A stretch of DNA of 64,000 bases from Anagrus nilaparvatae (Eukaryota > Arthropoda > Insecta > Hymenoptera > Mymaridae), in NCBI GenBank assembly GCA_022575985.1, contig JAKSXM010000263.1, positions 11,450,001 to 11,514,000 of the forward strand, written 5' to 3'. Below, piece after piece: positions 57,226 to 64,000 of this stretch (its first letter is position 1; every line of letters starts with the position of its first letter). The notes beneath the pieces are model-generated. The model saw only the letters and a list, made by a program, of their open reading frames with translations, was not told where the DNA came from and searched no databases. A program made the translations under genes and the position numbers.

Positions 57226-57284
57226 GTGCGTGAATTATACTATAGTATAATTAAGTGCGTGAATTATACTATAGTATAGTTAAG
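57226..57284. repeat. 29-bp direct repeat with inner palindrome, two units
   Basis: gtgcgtgaattatactatag starts at 57226 and 57255; each unit contains the palindrome ttatactatagtataa or a close variant. Confidence 0.8.
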
Positions 57285-57400
57285 ATCAAGGCCTACTTTT
57301 AATAGTAGACGTTACGGACATTATACTTTCAAAAACTAGTTATTTATATTATACAAAAGGGAAGTATCGCTTATTTATACTATTACGGTATATATCTTAT

Positions 57401-57802
57401 TACATGTCGACGCCCCTAGCGAATAAAACGCTTATTCAAAACCCTAAGGAAAAAAATTCCAAGTGAAAGGTAAATGGAATACTACGCCACCTCAAATGTA
57501 GTGGCAAAGACGACGCTTACTCACTTTGGAGGCGAAGACTACTCCAATAAAATTTCCAAAACTCGTATTTTGCTATGTTCTGTCGTATCGACTTCATTTA
57601 AATAACATTAAGTCGGTACGACAGAAAATAGCAAAATACAAGTTTTGGAAATTTTGTTAGAATAGTTTTCGCCTCCAAATTGAGTAGGCGTCGTCTTCGC
57701 CACTACATTTGAGGTAGCGTAGTATTCCATTTACCTTTCACTTAGAGTTTTTTTTCCTTAGGGTTTTGAATAAGCGTTTTTTTCGCTAGGGGCGCCGATG
57801 TA
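57401..57802. mobile_element. Palindromic MITE, 402 bp
   Basis: Ends tacatgtcgacgcccctagc and the inverted gctaggggcgccgatgta; arms of about 190 bp pair throughout with few mismatches. No coding capacity. Confidence 0.85.
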
Positions 57803-60623
57803 AAAATGACGCAAGTTTGTTATATGTGCTTGTATTTTGGCCTTTGTTTTTAGCTGTAAAAATTTATCGCTGCTAAAGTTTTAAGATCTGAAAAACTTTA
57901 CGCAAGTTTTAAATATTTAAAAAATATATATTATCTAAATTTTCTGAATTGAAAATTACCAATTATTATCTGAAGCAAATTTAAAAAAATTTAAAACTTG
58001 CTTAAAGTTTTTCAGATCTTAAAACTTTAGCAGTGACAAAGGCTATTGCCGGATAAATATAGTGATTTGGCCCCCCTCCCCAATCTCAAAAAAATTATTT
58101 GCATCCGAAAAATATTATAAAAACTAACCGATCGCCGTTGGAATTAGCTTCCTAGCCCATATTAGGCGCCCTTAAACCTTAAAAAACCTTAAAAATCGTG
58201 TTTTTTGCGTTTTTTTTTGTTTCTCCGCACTGTGTTGAGCTATTAATCTGAAAGTTGCGTAGAAAAAAAGGGCACAGAGTGTATTTTCAATCTTCATTGG
58301 TGTTAGACCTTTAAGACCATTTTAAGACCCCGAAAATTTATTTTTAATTTTCGAAAAATTGGTTTTTTGAGCATAAAAAAAAATAACCAGCGTTAAATTT
58401 CTTCAAACTGACCTAAAAAGTTGAAAAAAAGTATATTTTACTGATATCAGTATTGTGCTAGAGGGGGAGCTCATCTCAACACCTTCAAAACTCAAAAAAC
58501 GCGTTTTTTGCCTCTACACGATTAAAATGCAATAGAATTGGAAAAATTCGTTTTAGAACCTCCCTAAATCTTTTTGAGCATCTATTTATACATTTTATCT
58601 AAAATATATTTCATTAATTATTGTTTTTAGACCCTTATGACCACTCAAGACCACCTTAAGAGCCCAAAAATTGATTTTATATTTTCGAAAAATCAATTTT
58701 TTTGAAATTAAAAAATTATACCTGCCTTTAATTCTTTCAAATTGGACTAAAAAGGCAAAGAAAATTATTTTTTAACGATATCAGTCCTGTCCTGGAGGGG
58801 GAGCTCATCCCCACCCCTTGAAAACTCAAAAAACGCGTTTCTTTGCCCCTACACGATTAACCCATTAATTCCTAAGAAGAAACTGCATTTGACAGAGCTG
58901 TAAAACCTATTCCATTTAGAGCATTTGACTCAAATTAGTAAAATAAAACACAAAAAAAATTTCAAAATGGCTGACATTTATAAATGGCGGACTAATATGG
59001 TGGTCAGAAAAAATTAAATTTTGATATTTTTTGATAAAAATTTGTGTGAATGGTATTTTTTGGGTGCTAATTACGAATATATAGTTATTTATCAAAAATT
59101 TTTAAATGGCGGAACCAATATGGTCGTTGAAAAACTCGATATTTCGAGATTTTTGACGATTTTGAGCCTGAGCAGAAACTGTAAGTTATATAACCATAAA
59201 ACCGGTTTCATTTAGGGCATCTAAACATGTAATGTGAAAAAATATTTATTTATCTATCTATTTTTCAAAAACTCAAAATGGCGAGACTAAGAAGAAACTG
59301 TAAGTTTCTTCTGTGTCCGCTATATTGATCGGCCATTTTGAATTTTAATAAATAATTTTCATTTTTTCATATAACATGTTTAAATGCCCTAAATAAAACC
59401 GGTTTTACGCTTATACTATTTACAGTTTCTTCTCAGGCTCAAAATCGTCAAAAATCTCGAAATTTCGCATTTTTCAGTAGCCACATTAGATCCGCCATTT
59501 AAAAATTTTTGATAAATAACTATATATTCGTAATTAGCACCCAAAAAATACCATTCACACAAATTTTTATCAAAAAATATCAAAATTTATTTTTTTCTGA
59601 CCACCATATTAGTCCGCCATTTATAAATGTCCGCCATTTTGAAATTTTTTTTGTGTTTTATTTTACTAATTTGAGTCTAATGCTCTAAATGGGATAGATT
59701 TTACAGCTCTGTCAAATGCAGTTTCTTCTTAGGAATTAATGGGTTAATCGTGTAGGGGCAAAGAAACGCGTTTTTTGAGTTTTCAAGGGGTGGGGATGAG
59801 CTCCCCCTCCAGGACAGGACTGATATCGTTAAAAAATAATTTTCTTTGACTTTTTAGTCCAATTTGAAAGAATTAAAGGCAGGTATAATTTTTTAATTTC
59901 AAAAAAACTGATTTTTTGAAAATGTAAAATCAATTTTTGGGCTCTTAAGGTGGTCTTGAGTGGTCATAAGGGTCTAAAAACCATAATTAATGAAATATAT
60001 TTTAGATAAAATGTATAAATAGATGCTCAAAAAGATTTAGGGAGGTTCTAAAACGAATTTTTCCAATTCTATTGCATTTTAATCGTGTAGAGGCAAAAAA
60101 CGCGTTTTTTGAGTTTTGAAGGTGTGGAGATGAGCTCCCCCTCTAGCACAATACTGATATCAGTAAAATATACTTTTTTTCAGCTTTTTAGGTCAGTTTG
60201 AAGAAATTTAACGCTGGTTATTTTTTTTATGCTTAAAAAACCAATTTTTCGAAAATTAAAAATAAATTTTCGGGGTCTTAAAATGGTCTTAAAGGTCTAA
60301 AACCAATGATGATTGAAAATACACTATGTGCCCTTTTTTCTACGCAACTTTCAGATTAATAGCTCAACACAGTGCGGAGAAACAAAAAAAAACGCAAAAA
60401 ACACGATTTTTAAGGTTTTTTAAGGTTTAAGGGCGCCTAATATGGGCTAGGAAGCTAATTCCAACGGCGATCGGTTAGTTTTTATGATACTTTTCGGATG
60501 CAAATAATTTTTTTGAGATTAGGGAGGGGGGCCAAATCACTATATTTATCCGGCAATAGCCTTTTTACAGCTAAAAACAAAGGCTAAAATACAAGCACAT
60601 TTATAGCAAACTTGCGTCATTTT
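57803..60623. mobile_element. 2.8-kb near-perfect palindrome
   Basis: The arms run from atgacgcaagtttg (57806) to its inverse ending at 60620. The centre is a perfect small hairpin at 59290-59312 (AGAAGAAACT, gta, AGTTTCTTCT). The left arm is longer because of an inserted MITE at 57863-58040. No ORF is conserved between the arms. A giant foldback element or an inverted duplication are both possible. Confidence 0.88.
57863..58040. mobile_element. Small MITE nested in the palindrome's left arm
   Basis: Inverted ends around gctgctaaagttttaagatc and its inverse ending ctttagcagt. The right arm of the palindrome preserves the empty site (gctgtaaaaa joined to ggctattgcc, read inverted), which fixes the insertion boundaries, with aaa repeated at the ends. 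Confidence 0.8.
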
Positions 60624-60788
60624 GAAATGTAAATGTTTTTTTTGTTGTAAGATCTCATTCATTTCATTAAAGATATACATTGTTACACAGTCAAATTAGA
60701 GTTTTTTCTACAATATAAAACTATGTATAATATCCCTTTCTACTATTAATTGTTATTATTATTATTGTCTCTCTATTCGTATACTTCT

Positions 60789-61071
60789 CCTAGGCCAGAG
60801 ATTAGTTTAGAGAGATTGCCAGCCCCGTGTTAAATTTTTTCCCCGTTTTATTTTACATCGCCGAAGCTGTAACGTGGTCACTTTCTCGCGTCTTTGTTTT
60901 ACATGGTTATTTTCACATATATCATTTCTTGTCTACTTCTCCGACGACTTCCCTTTCACATAAAATTTTTTACTTTCTATTATGAATAACCACGTGACAG
61001 CTTCGGCGATGTAAAATAAACGGAGTCAGCTTCTCTTATATCTCTGGCAATCTCTCTAAACTCTGCCTAGG
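60789..61071. mobile_element. Foldback MITE, 283 bp
   Basis: cctaggc...gagattagtttagagagattgcca on the left and the inverse tggcaatctctctaaactc...gcctagg on the right, with an inner pair acatcgccgaagctgt / acagcttcggcgatgt. Confidence 0.82.
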
Positions 61072-64000
61072 CAGTCACCTTAAGTTTATACTATTTTTTT
61101 AAAAGTACCGCCGCTGCGCTGGTCGAATCGAATCTCTCGAACTTCTCGAATGATAAACTTTCTCTTAAAAGACTAAATTAGAGTGCCAGTCTTTGAAACG
61201 GAAGAGAAAATTCTCGTATGTCTAGGTGTCGTTTAAACTTGCGTCCCGAGGCGACACGCCTCTGTAGATACCATAATGTTCAGAGAGTACTGTTATTGCT
61301 GCTTTTCATAAAATAGTATCATATCAATAAATTTTGATGCTATTAAAACGTATTTTCTGGTAGAAATGCTTATATGTGTATTGGTCATTCTTTGTCAAAT
61401 CAGCCTCCCCCTTCTGAATAACTATTTTAAAACAAATACGCAATAGCTTATGTTTTAAATTAAACTTTAAAATTCTAGTTTTTATCGCAGAATGATATGT
61501 TTTACTTTGAATATTATAGCTGCAAAGTTGCAGTTGAACCATTGAGAAGTGAAATCAAAAATTCAGAAAAATCCTAAAAAGATAAGGTTTAAAAAGTTAT
61601 AGTTTCTTGTAATTTCTATATTTAAAAACAAAAAAATCTCACTAAAAACTTTTGTGCTTAGAAAATTTAAATTATCAGAATCTCAAAACCGGGAAATTGC
61701 CGATTTGGAAACTTTTTAGCAATAATTCTGAAAAACGGTCAATTGATTCTTTTACATTATTAAATTTGACTTTTAGTTTCTATAAGTTATGATAAAAGTT
61801 TAAATCAATAAAAATTCTCAGTTGTTTCAAAATTGTTAGAAGAATTATCGAATTAATAACTGGGTAGTGTTAAAACTTATTTTAACCTTTTTTTTGAACT
61901 TTTCTGATTTTTAATTTTAGTTGAGCTTCTATTTTGCAGCTGTCATCTGCAAAGTAAAAAAGTAAAAGTTAGTTTTGAGCCTTGATATCGAAGACTGAAA
62001 ATCTTTAAAACGTTTATCTAATAGTAATAAAAGTTAATAATTTGAATTAAGATTTAATCAGGTGAATAAAAATAGCAAAGATAGTAGCACTTATAATTTC
62101 CTTCATTTTTGAGCTACTTAATTAATCCAGACTTTTTTATAAAATATCTAATTTAAAAAATTTTTGAAGATAATATTTAGGACATTATTTAGCATCGATT
62201 TAATGAAAAAAGCTTTTTATGTTCTAAATTTTCCAGGAGAAATCAATATTTTTAAAATTATAGATTAGGTTAAAAATCAAAAATCTTGAAAAATGTTGTA
62301 TTATTGTATTATAAATTGAAATTCTTTTAGTGAATCGATGCTTAATAATAACGCAAATATTATATTACAAGATTTTTAAAATCAGAAGCTTTATAAAAAA
62401 AGTCTTGATTAATTTAGAAGCTTAAAAAAAAAGAAAATTTTAAGTGCTAATATGCTCTGTCTGCAGTCAATAAATTTTCAAACTCTTTATTTTTAAATTC
62501 TGAGGGACATATAACTTTTTAAATGGCTTTAAGAATTAAATATTCCAGAATTTTGGTTTTTCAGAAATCTTAAATCGAAAAATGCTGTTTTTATCGACCT
62601 GATTCAACCTCAAGTAAACAAAATCAAAATTTTGATTTAATATTTAATAATTTTTTTATAAAAAAGACGCAAATAGTGATCGTTACTAAAATTACTTTTG
62701 GGATTTTTTAAAAAATAATTTCTATTTTTTTGTAAAGTCTGATAATATGTAATATAACATTCAAATCATTTTATGGTTTTGGCTTTTATTATTCTGTGAC
62801 AGATAAATACAGAAAATTACTACCATGCTTATATTGAGTATCATATTATGACCAACCGAGGCGGTGGACAATGGGACGAAGTCCTATTGTGCCACCCAAA
62901 TTACTCTACAGGTCGTAGATTTTTAGTTTATGAATAAATTTTTTTTTTTTTAATTCTTGTTTTTGATTTCTCTAACAATCCCTCATTCCGATTTTTTAAT
63001 TAGAACTTGCAGTTTTTTTTTTTATTTGTTAGAAACTCATTTTTTTTTAAAAAAACGCATTTTTTATGGTAAAATTAACTCTAAAATCGATGCCTCCTAA
63101 AAAGGCAGGCCTAGCTCAGTCCGCTTTTTTATACAGTCCTAGTTGAAATTATTTTATAATATAGTCTTTATCCAATTTTGTTTTTAATATAGTCCTAGAT
63201 CATGGAATATTATAATAAAGTCCCAACTGACAAAAATCCCAATAACACAGAAAAAAAAGAAACGGGCGTGATGATTTTTTTTAAATTGTCAAAAAATTAT
63301 AATTTTCATCTTAAAATATTATTAAATGTTTAAAAAATGAGATAGAGTCACAATGACCAATGTTAATTAATAGATTTTATTTTTTACTTTTGAATTATAT
63401 ATATTTAATTTTTTTTCTAGACATAAGTTTCTTTCAAATAAATGATAATATTGTACATTTCTACGAAAAAATATGTTTTATCAGTACCAAAATTAAAAGA
63501 AAAAATTTTGACGAGGCCGCGACTACCACCTTGATTTTCTGGTAGTTTGGACCTTATACAATGAAAAAAAAAAAAAGTGAACACAAAATCGGCCATTGAT
63601 GCCAAAAATATTTTGCCACTTTTAAGTGAAAACCCGAGTTTTTCGTATCTGAGCTACCCTAATTTTCAAAATAACTTTTTAGATGAATAAAATTTTAAAA
63701 AAATAGATAAAAAATTTATTTAAATTGAATGTCAAAAAAAAACTTTTCCCGTTGGTTTGGTGCTTGGTCAAACTAAAATTGTGAAGCAAAATAAGGAAAA
63801 CCGCTACTCAATGGCTTTTTCCATATATTTTAAATGGGAGACGTATTAATAAATATCTCGAAGAGGATGACTGATTTTGATAAACAAGTTTGATCATGTT
63901 TCTGGGGACCAAAAAAGCAACCTTTCCTGAAAATTTCAGCCTGATCCGAGCAGGGCAAATTTTGGCTTATTTTCACGTCCCCCGAGGGACACGTTTTATC
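61072..64000. other. AT-rich terminal stretch, no gene recognised
   Basis: No ORF above about 70 codons that looks coding on either strand. There is an imperfect hairpin around 62870-62905 (gtggacaatgggac / gtcctattgtgccac) and three loose repeats of atatagtcct near 63130-63230. Confidence 0.5.

Noticed and set aside
63100..63130. A-box-like tagctcagtccg near 63113
   Set aside because: No matching B box downstream and no cloverleaf; chance match.

Overview
The window reads as repeat-rich, very AT-rich animal DNA, most likely heterochromatin from an insect. Evidence: satellites, an LTR retroelement with an env gene, R1-clade and DIRS-type fragments, TIR transposons and many foldback MITEs, and no intact ordinary host gene. 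A hymenopteran parasitoid is possible, because the transposase-like ORFs at 38 kb recall a family common there, but that is recollection and is not proven here.

Layout. 1-10905: satellite A. Its AT-rich monomers each carry a GC-rich block of 26-bp subrepeats. The array runs forward to about 8383, is broken by a reverse-transcriptase remnant, then runs inverted. 10906-12708 and 42342-43225: satellite B (about 268-bp period), split by one LTR element at 12709-42341.

The LTR element is the core. It is a Ty3/gypsy-type endogenous retrovirus-like unit with near-identical LTRs. Its plus-strand order is: a leader with three tandem, covarying three-way-junction RNA folds; an extra ORF (ORF-A); Gag with zinc knuckles; a GGGAAAC -1 frameshift site; protease-RT-RNase H; integrase after an in-frame TGA; a splice acceptor; an Env that does not look like the usual errantivirus Env and recalls arthropod mononegavirus (chuvirus-type) glycoproteins; and then three accessory ORFs I do not recognise: X (CxxC pairs) and the paralogous pair Y and Z (acidic, DDGYSS motif). 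The env-tail/X/Y/Z cassette is tandemly duplicated (2742 bp). A spliced JmjC plus C2H2 gene fragment lies antisense behind it. A 13786-bp tandem duplication then repeats pol-IN-env, and the second copy has lost the tail, X/Y/Z and JmjC part. Hairpins with a conserved AAACGAAA-type loop recur through the element. A 3969-bp TIR transposon sits inside the 3' part. Several breaks (stops, a frameshift in env, an insertion in IN) make this copy defective as read.

43226-64000 is a graveyard of mobile DNA: LINE ORF1 and R1-type RT fragments; a foldback element holding a TTAA-target transposon that itself holds a hAT-type MITE; tRNA-derived SINE pieces; a DIRS-like RT/RNase H fragment; and several large palindromes, the largest 2.8 kb. 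The last 3 kb shows nothing I can name.
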